From Novosphingobium sp. SG707 (GTDB lineage: Bacteria; Pseudomonadota; Alphaproteobacteria; Sphingomonadales; Sphingomonadaceae): a DNA stretch of 64,000 bases. Below the pieces are notes generated by a model. The model saw nothing but the letters and a program-made list of their open reading frames with translations, was not told where the DNA came from and ran no database searches. The number at the start of each line of letters is the position of its first letter. Position 1 is the stretch's first letter. The translations under genes and the position numbers were made by a program. Shown one piece after another: positions 43,413 through 52,062 of the stretch. The stretch covers positions 283,917 through 347,916 of the forward strand of contig NZ_JAAZQL010000005.1 of the NCBI RefSeq assembly GCF_012275515.1, read 5' to 3'.

Positions 43413-44551
43413 TGATTATCGCTTCTGTCGCCGATTTCCGTGAAGCTGCCCGCCGCCGCCTGCCGCGCTTCCTGTTCGAATATATGGACGGGGGCAGCTA
43501 TGGCGAAGTGACCTTGCGCAAGAATGCCGAGGATCTGGCCCATCTGGCGCTGCGCCAGCGGGTTTTGCGCGATGTGTCGAAGATCGACATGTCGACCACC
43601 CTGTTCGGGGTGAAGCAGGCTTTGCCGGTGGCGCTGGCCCCGGTGGGCCTTGCGGGCCTGAACGCACGGCGGGGCGAGGCCCAGGCGGTGCGTGCGGCCA
43701 ACAAGGCGGACATTCCCTTCACGCTTTCCACCGTCTCGGCCTGCGCGCTGCCCGAAGTGTCGGCGGCGGCGACCAAGCCTTTCTGGTTCCAACTCTACAT
43801 GATCCGCGACCGCGCTTTCATGAAGGACCTGCTGGCCCAGGCCGTCGAGGCGCAATGCAGCGCGCTGGTCTTCACCGTGGATATGCCCGTGCCCGGCAGC
43901 CGTTACCGCGATTACCACACCGGTTTGGCGGGCAGCGGCGGCATGAAGGGCGCGGCGTGGCGCGTGGCTCAGGCGATGGTCAGGCCTGAATGGGCGTGGG
44001 ACGTGGGCGTCATGGGCCGCCCGCACCATCTGGGCAATGTCGCCCCGGTGCTGAAAGGCAATACCGGCATCGAGGATTTCTTCGCCTGGATGCGTAACAA
44101 TTTCGACCCCAGCATCAACTGGCGCGACCTCGATTTCATCCGCAGCGAATGGAAGGGGCCTTTGATCATCAAGGGCATCCTTGACCCCGAAGACGCCAGG
44201 GAAGCGGCCAAGCTGGGCGCCGACGGCATCGTCGTGTCCAACCATGGCGGGCGGCAATTGGATGGCGTGCTGTCCTCGGCTCGCGCCTTGCCGCCGATTG
44301 CCGATGCGGTGGGCGCTGATCTGACCGTGCTGGCCGATGGCGGGGTGCGCTCGGGGCTGGACGTGGTGCGGATGCTGGCGCTGGGCGCGAAGGGCGTGCT
44401 GCTGGGCCGGGCATGGTCCTATGCCTTGGCGGCAAAGGGCGAGGCGGGCGTGTCGAAAATGCTCGACATCATCACCGCCGAAATGCGCGTCGCCATGGCG
44501 CTGACGGGCTGCACCGATATTTCACAAATCAACCGCGACATTCTCGCGTAA
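43412..44551 (+). CDS. lldD: FMN-dependent L-lactate dehydrogenase
   Basis: A 379-residue alpha-hydroxy-acid oxidising flavoprotein. Family signature SNHGGRQLDG near residue 275, preceded by IIKGIL; GGVRSG and ALGAKGVLLGR at the phosphate-binding site; FLFEYMDGGSYGE at the N-terminus. It oxidises L-lactate to pyruvate, passing electrons to the quinone pool. Its place between kinase and transporter shows that it completes the rhamnose route by using the lactate made by the aldolase/dehydrogenase fusion. ATG at 43412 overlaps the kinase stop. Confidence 0.93.
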   Translation: MIIASVADFREAARRRLPRFLFEYMDGGSYGEVTLRKNAEDLAHLALRQRVLRDVSKIDMSTTLFGVKQALPVALAPVGLAGLNARRGEAQAVRAANKADIPFTLSTVSACALPEVSAAATKPFWFQLYMIRDRAFMKDLLAQAVEAQCSALVFTVDMPVPGSRYRDYHTGLAGSGGMKGAAWRVAQAMVRPEWAWDVGVMGRPHHLGNVAPVLKGNTGIEDFFAWMRNNFDPSINWRDLDFIRSEWKGPLIIKGILDPEDAREAAKLGADGIVVSNHGGRQLDGVLSSARALPPIADAVGADLTVLADGGVRSGLDVVRMLALGAKGVLLGRAWSYALAAKGEAGVSKMLDIITAEMRVAMALTGCTDISQINRDILA

Positions 44552-44574
44552 ACAACAAGTTGGGAGAGAGGCTC

Positions 44575-45633
44575 ATGGTGCCCAATCCGGCGCTGGGCGT
44601 GGTGTTTCACTGGATCGGGGGTTTTTCCTCGGCCAGTTTCTATGTGCCCTATCGGCGCATCCGTTCGTGGAACTGGGAAGTGTTCTGGCTGGCGGGCGGG
44701 TTGTTCAGCTGGCTGATCGCGCCGTGGCTGTTCGCCTCGCTGCGCACCAACGATCTGTTGGCCGTGCTGAGCGCCACGCCGCGAGAAACGCTGGCGTGGT
44801 GCTGGTTCTGGGGCGTGATGTGGGGTTTTGGCGGGCTGACCTTTGGCCTGACCATGCGCTATCTGGGTCTCTCGCTGGGCATGGCGGTGGCGCTGGGGCT
44901 GACCACGGTGATCGGCACGCTGGGGCCGCCGATCTTTCACGGTACGATGGGCGAGATCGCGGCCAAGACCAGCGGGCAACTGACCTTGCTGGGCATTGTC
45001 ATCACGCTGGTGGGCATTGTCATCGTGGCGCGCGGGGGCGCGGCCAAATCGCGCGAAGTATCCTCGGGCGAGGCGGTGGCCGAGTTTGACCTGAAAAAGG
45101 GTCTGGCGATTGCGACTTTCTCGGGCGTGATGTCGGGTTGTTTCGCATGGGGTCTGGATGCGGGGCAGCCAATCCGCGACCTGACGCTGGCGGCCGGCAC
45201 CGATCCGCTTTCGCAGGGCCTGCCGGTGCTGTGCGTCGTGCTGCTGGGCGGGCTGACCACCAATGCTTTGTGGTGCACCTGGCTGATTGTGAAGAACCGC
45301 AGCCTTGGGCAATTCTTCGGCGCGTCCAATGACTTGGCCCAGCCGCGTGCGCCCTTGCTGCGCAACTGGCTGCTGGCGGCGCTGGGCGGCACGCTGTGGT
45401 ATGGCCAGTTCTTCTTCTACACCATGGGCGAGAGCCAGATGGGCAAATATGGCTTCTCAAGCTGGACGCTGCATATGGCCAGCATCATCCTGTTCTCCAC
45501 GCTCTGGGGCTTTGCGCTCAAGGAATGGCTGGGCACCTCGGTGCGCACGCGCACGCTGGTGTGGAGCGGGATCGGTCTGTTGATCGGGGCGACCGTGGTG
45601 ATCGGCGGCGGGAATATGTTGGCCGCCGGATGA
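44575..45633 (+). CDS. rhaT: L-rhamnose/proton symporter
   Basis: A 352-residue membrane protein with about ten hydrophobic segments, matching RhaT in length and in its N-terminus (GVVFHWIGGFSSASFYVPYRRIRSWNWE). It imports L-rhamnose with protons across the inner membrane. TGGGAGAGAG lies just before the ATG. It is the last structural gene of the kinase/lldD/rhaT operon. Confidence 0.93.
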   Translation: MVPNPALGVVFHWIGGFSSASFYVPYRRIRSWNWEVFWLAGGLFSWLIAPWLFASLRTNDLLAVLSATPRETLAWCWFWGVMWGFGGLTFGLTMRYLGLSLGMAVALGLTTVIGTLGPPIFHGTMGEIAAKTSGQLTLLGIVITLVGIVIVARGGAAKSREVSSGEAVAEFDLKKGLAIATFSGVMSGCFAWGLDAGQPIRDLTLAAGTDPLSQGLPVLCVVLLGGLTTNALWCTWLIVKNRSLGQFFGASNDLAQPRAPLLRNWLLAALGGTLWYGQFFFYTMGESQMGKYGFSSWTLHMASIILFSTLWGFALKEWLGTSVRTRTLVWSGIGLLIGATVVIGGGNMLAAG

Positions 45634-45643
45634 TAGTATGATG

Positions 45644-45690
45644 GCTTTTGCGCGAATTTGACGGCATAGACTGTCGGTTCGGGCAAAAGC
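45644..45690. promoter_or_regulatory. Inverted repeat upstream of deoR gene
   Basis: GCTTTTGC (45644-45651) and GCAAAAGC (45683-45690), perfect 8-bp arms 31 nt apart, lie in the 105-nt gap between rhaT and the DeoR gene. They may be a looped autoregulatory site or a weak hairpin after rhaT. Confidence 0.35.
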
Positions 45691-45738
45691 GCCGGGCGCT
45701 TGGCGCCAACACGAAACGGGGATGGGGCGACACAATTC

Positions 45739-46518
45739 ATGCATGCGACCGAACGCGAAAGGCTGATTCTCGAAGCGCTGGCCCCATCCGGCTTCGTGTC
45801 CTATCGCGATCTGGAAAGCCGCCTCGACGCCTCGCCCGCCACGATCCGCCGCGATCTGACGCGGATGGAGGCCGAGGGCCTGTTGCAGCGCGTGCATGGC
45901 GGGGCCAAGCTGAGCGAGGCCGAGGAGAGCGAGCCGTCACGCGCCGCCTTGCTGGGCACGCCGTTTGATCAGTCGATCACGATCAACCTTGCCGCCAAGC
46001 AGGCGATTGGCCGGGCCGCCGCCGCCCTGTGCGAACCGGGCGAGGGCATCATGATCGACGGGGGCAGCACCACGGTCCAGATGTGCCCGCATCTCGACGG
46101 GCTCGACCTTCAGGTGCTGACCAATTCGCTCCATATCGTCAACGGCCTGCTGCCGCAGAAGGGTACGCGCATCCTCGTCCCCTCGGGCAGCGTGTTTCGT
46201 GAACAGAACATCATCCTGGCTCCGGCGGGCGAGGATTCGATGCCGCGCTTCCACGCGCCCAAATTGTTCATGGGCGCCGCCGCTGTGGGCCAGCAGGGCG
46301 TGATGCAGCATGACATCATTCTGGTCGCCGCCGAGCGCCGGTTGGTGGACCGGGCGGAACAGGTGATCCTGCTGGTTGATTCCAGCAAGTTCGCCTCATC
46401 CTCGGGCGTGATCGTCTGCGGGCTGGATGAGGTGGATGTGCTGATTACCGATGAAGGCATCACCCCCGCGCAGGCCGATATGGTGCGCAGCGCGGGTGTG
46501 CGGCTGATTATCGCTTAA
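45739..46518 (+). CDS. DeoR-family regulator, probable rhamnose operon regulator
   Basis: A 259-residue DeoR-type regulator. The helix-turn-helix near residues 5-60 includes GFVSYRDLESRLDASPATIRRDLTRMEAEGLLQRVHGGA. The sugar-phosphate-binding domain shows MIDGGSTTVQM and LVDSSKFASSSGV. DeoR proteins sense phosphorylated sugars, consistent with rhamnulose-1-phosphate. It follows rhaT on the same strand. I chose the internal ATG at 45739, which starts at the canonical domain, over an ATG at 45700. Its stop shares a TTAA palindrome with the convergent FAH gene. Confidence 0.92.
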   Translation: MHATERERLILEALAPSGFVSYRDLESRLDASPATIRRDLTRMEAEGLLQRVHGGAKLSEAEESEPSRAALLGTPFDQSITINLAAKQAIGRAAAALCEPGEGIMIDGGSTTVQMCPHLDGLDLQVLTNSLHIVNGLLPQKGTRILVPSGSVFREQNIILAPAGEDSMPRFHAPKLFMGAAAVGQQGVMQHDIILVAAERRLVDRAEQVILLVDSSKFASSSGVIVCGLDEVDVLITDEGITPAQADMVRSAGVRLIIA

Positions 46519-47477
46519 CCGGCCTTCACGACCTTTTGATCGATGGCGCCAAAGGGTTTGGCGCCGGTGCTGGTGATGGCTTCCATGCGGATGGTATCGC
46601 CAAAATGCATGAAGCTGGTGGTCGGCTTGCCGTCGGCAATCATCTCGATGGCGCGGCGTTCGGAAATGCAGGCCGAACCGCGCGCGGCATATTCGGCATT
46701 CGACACCGTGCCCGACCCGATGATCGTGCCCGCCACAAGGTCGCGGCTGTGCGCGGCATGGGCGATGAGTTCGGGGAAGGAAAAACTCATCTGGTCGCCG
46801 CGCACGAGGCCGAAACGCTCGCCGTTCCATGTGACGGAGAGGTCCGCGCCGATCCGCCCGTTGGCCCAATCCGCGCCCAATTCGTCAGGCGTCACGGCAA
46901 AGGGCGCCATCGAGCATGGCGGCTTGGCCTGAATCCAGCCGAAGCCGGTTTTCATTTCCACCGGCGCAATCGCGCGCAAGGACCAGTCGTTGATCTGGAC
47001 CAGCAGCTTGATATGGCCCGCCGCCTCCTCGGGCGTTACGCCCATGGGGACGGCATCGACGATCACGCCGAACTCGCCCTCAAAATCAATCCCATCCGCC
47101 TCGGATGGCAGGGGGATGGCGTCATGGGGGCCGTAAAACCGGTCCGACACGCCCTGGTACATGAGGGGGCGATCGGTATCGTGCGGGGGCGAGTTGAAGG
47201 CGATCTGCATCAATTCGCCATGGGTGGCAAAGGCCGAACCGTCGAGCCATTGCCACGAACGCGGCATGGGGGCCATGATCCGCGCCGGGTCCAGCACCCC
47301 GCCCGCGCCCGTTTCCAGCAGGGCCGAGAGCCGCCCCAGCATGGGCAGCGCGGCATCCCAATCGGCGATGGCCGAGATCAGATTCAACCCCGGCGCGGAG
47401 AGATAGCGCGCGCCATCGGCGGAAACCACAACCAGTTCGCCATCGGGGCGTCCGTTGCGCAAAGTTGCCAGACGCAT
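46515..47477 (-). CDS. Fumarylacetoacetate hydrolase family protein
   Basis: A 320-residue FAH-family enzyme, paralogue of the one at 2964: MRLATLRNG start, PLMYQGVSDRFY, IDFEGEFGVIVDAVPMG metal-site region, KTGFGWIQAKPPC, GSGTVSNAE. It should hydrolyse a dicarbonyl ring-fission product. ATG at 47477 lies 2 nt after the cyclase stop; the longer frame is not needed. It is the last gene of the seven-gene operon that begins with LysR at 52971. Confidence 0.93.
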   Translation of the reverse strand: MRLATLRNGRPDGELVVVSADGARYLSAPGLNLISAIADWDAALPMLGRLSALLETGAGGVLDPARIMAPMPRSWQWLDGSAFATHGELMQIAFNSPPHDTDRPLMYQGVSDRFYGPHDAIPLPSEADGIDFEGEFGVIVDAVPMGVTPEEAAGHIKLLVQINDWSLRAIAPVEMKTGFGWIQAKPPCSMAPFAVTPDELGADWANGRIGADLSVTWNGERFGLVRGDQMSFSFPELIAHAAHSRDLVAGTIIGSGTVSNAEYAARGSACISERRAIEMIADGKPTTSFMHFGDTIRMEAITSTGAKPFGAIDQKVVKAG

Positions 47478-47479
47478 GA

Positions 47480-48271
47480 TTATTCCTCGATGATGGCCAC
47501 GGCGCGGGTCCAGCCTGCGGATGCGCCCTTGATCTTGTGGGGGAAGCACGAAACGGTGAAGCCATGCGGGGGCAGGGCCTCAAGATTATGCAGCTTTTCC
47601 AGATGGCAATAGCCGATATCGCGCCCGGCCTTGTGCCCTTCCCAGATGAGCGAGGTGTCGCCGGTTTGCGCCACCTTTTCCGCCGTCAGGGCAAAGGGCG
47701 CGTCCCAGCTCCACGCATCGGTGCCTGTTACGCGCACGCCGCGTGTGGTCAGATACATCGTCGCCTCATAGCCCATGCCGCAGCCGATGTTGACATAGTT
47801 GGGGTTGCCCACCGCCATGCCCGCCGCCGTATTGACCAGCACGATGTCGAGCGGCTGCAATTCATGCCCGATGCGCTTCAACTCATCCTCAACATCCTGC
47901 GCGGTCACGACATAGCCATCGGGAAACGCGCGGAAGTCGAGCTTCACCCCGCGCTGGAAACACCATTCCAGCGGGATTTCATCAATGGTCAGCGAGCGCT
48001 TGGCCTCGCCGCTGGCCGCGTCCATCGTGGGATGGAAATGATAGGGCGCGTCCAGATGCGTCCCCGAATGCGTGGTCAGGCGGACCCATTCGGCGGCGGC
48101 GAAACCGGCCCCGTCGGGGGTCTGCTCGGCCGTGATGCCGGGGAAGAAATGGCCCAGTTCAGGCAGGGTCTCGCTGTGCACCTGATAGGTGATTTCCGGC
48201 TTCAGGAACGGCGGATCGGTGATCACATCGTTGCACAGCGTGATCGACAGGTCGATAAAACGGCGGCTCAT
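47480..48271 (-). CDS. Cyclase family metal-dependent hydrolase (kynurenine formamidase-like)
   Basis: A 263-residue cyclase-family protein with the metal-binding motif HSGTHLDAPYHF near residue 68. Relatives include kynurenine formamidases and isatin hydrolase, zinc or manganese enzymes that open amides or lactones. In this operon a lactone or ester intermediate is a plausible substrate. Its ATG overlaps the hydrolase stop (ATGA). Confidence 0.9.
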   Translation of the reverse strand: MSRRFIDLSITLCNDVITDPPFLKPEITYQVHSETLPELGHFFPGITAEQTPDGAGFAAAEWVRLTTHSGTHLDAPYHFHPTMDAASGEAKRSLTIDEIPLEWCFQRGVKLDFRAFPDGYVVTAQDVEDELKRIGHELQPLDIVLVNTAAGMAVGNPNYVNIGCGMGYEATMYLTTRGVRVTGTDAWSWDAPFALTAEKVAQTGDTSLIWEGHKAGRDIGYCHLEKLHNLEALPPHGFTVSCFPHKIKGASAGWTRAVAIIEE

Positions 48272-49425
48272 GCGGTAAACCCTCCCAGCGTTTCGGCGAA
48301 CCAGTCGGCGATGTAATCACGGCCATAGGCCATGTTGTCGGCGCCGACATGTTCCACCCCGCCTTCGCGGGCGGTAAAGATCTTTAGCTCACGCCGGGGG
48401 CTGTTGACCAATTGATCGTAGCAATCGTGGGCATAGGAAACGCTGATCTGCCGATCATCGGCGCCGTGCGTGACCAGGAAGGGCACCTTGACCCCGCCCA
48501 TATGGCCGTTGAGGTTCATGGCTTCGGACTTTTGAAGGAATTCCTCCATCGTTTCCGCGCCAAAGGCCCACATCACATGCGCCCAGTAATGCGGGACCGG
48601 GTTTTCGCCCTCGCGCTTCATGCGCTTGCCCTGCACCTCGCGCCAGTTGTGGTTGGCGCCCCAGCAGGCGCCCGAGGTAAAGCGCGGTTCATAGGCCACC
48701 GCGCGCGGGGCAAAATGGCCGCCCAGCGAAATGCCGGTCATGCCGATGCGCTTGGGGTCGACGTCGCTTTGGGTCTCCAGCCAGTCCACCGCCTTGCTCG
48801 CCCAATTCTCGCTGTGCGGATCGACGGGCAGACCTTGCAGGCGCAGCGCCTCCCCGCTGCCGGGCTGATCGACGCAGAGGGTTGAAATACCGCGCTTGGC
48901 CAGCGCCTCGGGCAGGCGGCTCCAGTAGAGCAGCTCCTTGCAGCTATCCAGACCGTTGCAATAGACGACCACCGGGCGCGGGCCTTCGCCTTCGCCGCGG
49001 GTGTAAAGCGCGGGCATCGTGCCGGTGCTCAGCGGGATTTCCACGCGTTCACGGTTGATCTTGCCCAGCTTCGTCGATTTCTCGAAAGTGGCCATCGCCT
49101 TGGCATAGGTTTCCTTGCGGCCCGGCGCGCCATGGCCCTGCATACGTTCGGCCACGAAGAGATAGAGCGAGGCGCGCTCCAGCTTGGCGCTGGCCGAAAA
49201 GCCGCGGCCCTTGGCCTCATCCTCGGCGGCCAGCTCCACCAGCCTGTCGCCCATCGCGGCCCATTGCTTCATGAAGGCCGGGGTTCCGGCATCGCCACCA
49301 CCGGCGGCGGCATCGATGATCGGCTGGCACATATCGACGATCTCGCCGATCTGCCCGCCGCTTTCCAGAGCGATGGCGACCGACAGGTTCCAGATATAGT
49401 TGGGAAAGGGGGAATAAAGCGCCAC
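48268..49425 (-). CDS. Alpha/beta hydrolase (2,6-dihydroxypseudooxynicotine hydrolase-like)
   Basis: A 385-residue alpha/beta hydrolase with an N-terminal helical domain, like the gene at 6177: NYIWNLSVAIALESGG start, nucleophile S233 in GISLGG, acid in GADDRQ, His in VEHVGAD. Probably a C-C or ester hydrolase acting on acyl phenols or ring-fission products. The start is a GTG at 49425, placing it 14 nt after the SnoaL-like stop; the frame upstream to 49497 would overlap that gene. Confidence 0.88.
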   Translation of the reverse strand: MALYSPFPNYIWNLSVAIALESGGQIGEIVDMCQPIIDAAAGGGDAGTPAFMKQWAAMGDRLVELAAEDEAKGRGFSASAKLERASLYLFVAERMQGHGAPGRKETYAKAMATFEKSTKLGKINRERVEIPLSTGTMPALYTRGEGEGPRPVVVYCNGLDSCKELLYWSRLPEALAKRGISTLCVDQPGSGEALRLQGLPVDPHSENWASKAVDWLETQSDVDPKRIGMTGISLGGHFAPRAVAYEPRFTSGACWGANHNWREVQGKRMKREGENPVPHYWAHVMWAFGAETMEEFLQKSEAMNLNGHMGGVKVPFLVTHGADDRQISVSYAHDCYDQLVNSPRRELKIFTAREGGVEHVGADNMAYGRDYIADWFAETLGGFTA

Positions 49426-49439
49426 GATGGGGGTTCCGT

Positions 49440-49886
49440 TCAGAAATAGGGATGCGGGTTGACGGTCTTGGTCTGAATGGGCTGCAAGACGTCCCAATGC
49501 TCGACGATCCGGCCATTCTTCAGCCGGTAGAAATCGGCCACCGTGCCGCCTTCACCTTCCGGCCCGGTGCGACCATGCAGGTGGATCACCGCCTGATCCC
49601 CATCGACCAGAATGCGCTTGATGACAAAGCGCGAGCCGGGGCGGGTGAACATCGGTTCCAGGGCGGCGATGGCGGCCTCGCGGCCATCGGCGATGCCGGG
49701 GTTGTGCTGGATGTAATCGGGGGCGACATGATCGATGAACGCCCCGCGCACATCGCGCAGATCGTAAAACTTATGCGCGAAATCGGCCATGATGGCGCGA
49801 TTGCGCTCGGTGGTTGAAGCGGGGCGCGCCTGCGCGGCGACAGGCGCCAGAGCGAGGACCGTCGCCAGCAGGACGCGCCCGCGCAT
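49440..49886 (-). CDS. Exported SnoaL/NTF2-like protein
   Basis: A 148-residue protein with a signal peptide (LLATVLALAPVAAQA) and a SnoaL-like NTF2 fold: FYDLRDVRGAFIDHVAPDYIQHNPG, then FVIKRILVDGDQAVIHLHG and GGTVADFYRLKNGRIVEHWDVLQ. Members bind or isomerise small hydrophobic molecules. The ATG overlaps the VOC gene stop (TAATG). Why one exported protein sits in a cytosolic pathway operon is unclear. Confidence 0.85.
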   Translation of the reverse strand: MRGRVLLATVLALAPVAAQARPASTTERNRAIMADFAHKFYDLRDVRGAFIDHVAPDYIQHNPGIADGREAAIAALEPMFTRPGSRFVIKRILVDGDQAVIHLHGRTGPEGEGGTVADFYRLKNGRIVEHWDVLQPIQTKTVNPHPYF

Positions 49887-50788
49887 TATGCGTCGACCGC
49901 CACAAAGAGACCCGCGTTTTCATGGGGATGCGGCATGGTCTGCGGTCCGCCGACGCCAATGCCCCACTGGTCCATGACCATCGGTGCAGGCGTGTAGACG
50001 GTGGCTTCGCGGGTTTCGAAGTCCACTTCTTCCAGCTCGGCGGTATATTCGGTGACGAAACCGCCCGGCGTGACGAAATAAGAGAAGGTGTTGTCGCCCG
50101 CCGTATGACGGCCCGGACCCCAGCGGATGTCAAAGCCCTTCTGCTTCAGGCGGTGGCCGCCGCGCATCATGCCGTCGACGCCTTCCATGTCATAGGCGAC
50201 ATGGTTGAGGCAGGCAGGACCGGGCAGGATGGCAAAGCGGTGATGGGCATTGTTGCAGCGCAGGAAGCACATGAAATCGCCCAGCCAGTCCGAAACCTTG
50301 AAGCCCAGCACATCGCAGAACCACGCGACCAGCGCCTTGTGGTTGGGCGAATGCAGCACGATATGGCTGATCTTGACGGGCACGCCTTCCCAGCGTGCGA
50401 TCTCGCGCTTTTCGCCGCGCGCCACATCGGCGCTGATTTCCATCTGGAGCCCGTCCGGGCTGAAGAAGCGGAAGCCATAGCCGCCGCCCGGCGTGGTCAG
50501 CTCGCGCGGGGCGTGGACGATCTGGCCGCCTGCGGCCTCGACCTTGGCGGCCAGGGCATCAACATCGGCGCGCGTATCGGCCGACAGGGCGATGACATCG
50601 ACGCGGTTTTCCTCTGCTGCGCGCAGGCGGACCACGTGATGCTCGTCATGGCCCTGCGCCTTGAACCAGCGCATTCCGTCGCTCGAAGCCACCGGCTCCA
50701 GACCCCAGACATCGGTGTAAAAGGCGGCCTCGGCGTCCAGATCGGTGACGCCATAGCCCACATAGCGGATTTCGGTAACTCGGCTCAT
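49886..50788 (-). CDS. Two-domain VOC protein, extradiol dioxygenase-like
   Basis: A 300-residue two-module VOC protein with well-formed iron ligands in module two: His in KISHIVLHS, His in LNHVAYDME and Glu in FVTEYTAELEE. It likely performs meta-cleavage of the product of the FAD hydroxylase encoded 16 nt upstream. AAGGA precedes the ATG at 50788. It resembles the VOC protein at 29298. Confidence 0.9.
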   Translation of the reverse strand: MSRVTEIRYVGYGVTDLDAEAAFYTDVWGLEPVASSDGMRWFKAQGHDEHHVVRLRAAEENRVDVIALSADTRADVDALAAKVEAAGGQIVHAPRELTTPGGGYGFRFFSPDGLQMEISADVARGEKREIARWEGVPVKISHIVLHSPNHKALVAWFCDVLGFKVSDWLGDFMCFLRCNNAHHRFAILPGPACLNHVAYDMEGVDGMMRGGHRLKQKGFDIRWGPGRHTAGDNTFSYFVTPGGFVTEYTAELEEVDFETREATVYTPAPMVMDQWGIGVGGPQTMPHPHENAGLFVAVDA

Positions 50789-50804
50789 TCTTGTGTTCCT
50801 TGGA

Positions 50805-51920
50805 TCAGATGGGCTGCGAGACGACGGCGAACATTTCCTGCGTCGCCTTGGCATTGTCGACGGGCGGGCCTTTGCCGATCTGGCCGTGGCAGATCTCGAG
50901 GCTCTTCTCGACGATGAACCGGCAGCGTTCAAAGCGGCGATTGCGGAAGGCGGCGAAGGCTTCCTCCGGCGTTGCGGCCTTGGCGATTTCATCGGCCAGC
51001 ACGATGCTGTCCTCCACCGCCATGCCCGCACCCTGGCCCAGATGCGGCGTGGTGGCATGGACGGCATCGCCGATCAGCACGACCCGGCCCACGTGCCAGT
51101 CGCCATAGAGCATCATGCCTTCGAGCGGGCGATAGACCACGCCTTCGTCATCGGTGATCTGCTCGGCCAGCGCCTGAATGGCGGGCGCGGTTCCGGCCAG
51201 CTTGCCGCGCATGACGGCGGCGATGCCTTCCTTGGGATACCACGGATTGTCCGGCTCGGGCGTGGTCACATACATATACATCAGCGTCTCGCTGATCGGC
51301 ACGAGGCCCACGCCGGTCGGGCCGTTATAGACATGCAGCGCGTCCAGATCGGCCGGGCGCGGGAAGTTGTAGCGCCACACCGCCTGCCCGGTGAACTGCG
51401 GCTTGGGCGCGTCGGGCATGATGGTCTGGCGCGTTTGCGAATAGACGCCGTCCGCACCGATCACGATGGCATAGGTGCCCGTGCTGCCGTCCGAGAAGGT
51501 GACGTTGACGGCATCGCCGGTGTCTTCGATCGACTGCGCGGTGATGCCAAGATGGATCTGCGCGCCCGCATCCTTGGCCGCATCGCCCAGCAGCTTGTGC
51601 AGCGCGGGGCGGCCGATGCCCATATTGGCGGGCAGGCCGGGCGCGACCGGGTGGCCGGGAATGCGCGCGATCTTTTGCCCATGCGGCAGATAGATCTCCA
51701 CCGCGTCAAAGCCTACGCCCGAGGCCAGATAGCCTTCGAGAATGCCCAGTTGCTGGGCTGCGGCCAGCACGTTCGATTGCTGGATGATGCCGACGCCGTA
51801 AACCGACCAGTTGGGGTCGCGTTCGATGACGGTGACGCTATGGCCTGCCTTGCACAGGGCAATAGCGCTGGTCAGGCCGCCGATGCCGCCGCCGATGACG
51901 AGAATGTCGAGATTGTTCAT
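50805..51920 (-). CDS. FAD-dependent aromatic hydroxylase
   Basis: A 371-residue class A flavin monooxygenase: GGGIGG loop near residue 10, VIGADGVYSQTR (DG motif), GDAVHATTPHLGQGAGMAVED (GD motif). First enzyme gene of the operon running to 46515. Together with the VOC dioxygenase, alpha/beta hydrolase and FAH hydrolase it makes a complete hydroxylate-cleave-hydrolyse set. The start ATG at 51920 was chosen because the family's FAD strand (NNLDILVIGGG) begins there. A LysR-type box lies 112 nt upstream. Confidence 0.92.
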   Translation of the reverse strand: MNNLDILVIGGGIGGLTSAIALCKAGHSVTVIERDPNWSVYGVGIIQQSNVLAAAQQLGILEGYLASGVGFDAVEIYLPHGQKIARIPGHPVAPGLPANMGIGRPALHKLLGDAAKDAGAQIHLGITAQSIEDTGDAVNVTFSDGSTGTYAIVIGADGVYSQTRQTIMPDAPKPQFTGQAVWRYNFPRPADLDALHVYNGPTGVGLVPISETLMYMYVTTPEPDNPWYPKEGIAAVMRGKLAGTAPAIQALAEQITDDEGVVYRPLEGMMLYGDWHVGRVVLIGDAVHATTPHLGQGAGMAVEDSIVLADEIAKAATPEEAFAAFRNRRFERCRFIVEKSLEICHGQIGKGPPVDNAKATQEMFAVVSQPI

Positions 51921-52031
51921 GGCCGCGCCTCGTGCGCGGCGCCAAAGTGCTGGCGCATATGCTCTCCCCATGCGCCGCGTGGGGCGCGTTGATGGGGATA
52001 TTTACCCGTGTGCGGGCCAATCTGTAAAAGT

Positions 52032-52048
52032 CATTGTCTGGATCAATG
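52032..52048. promoter_or_regulatory. LysR-type T-N11-A box before the FAD hydroxylase operon
   Basis: CATTG-TCTGGAT-CAATG, a perfect 5-bp dyad containing T-N11-A (52034-52046), in the 142-nt gap between the LysR gene and the hydroxylase operon. An 11-nt core is repeated before the paralogous operon at 11656-11670. Confidence 0.55.
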
Positions 52049-52062
52049 TCCATAAATTTTTT

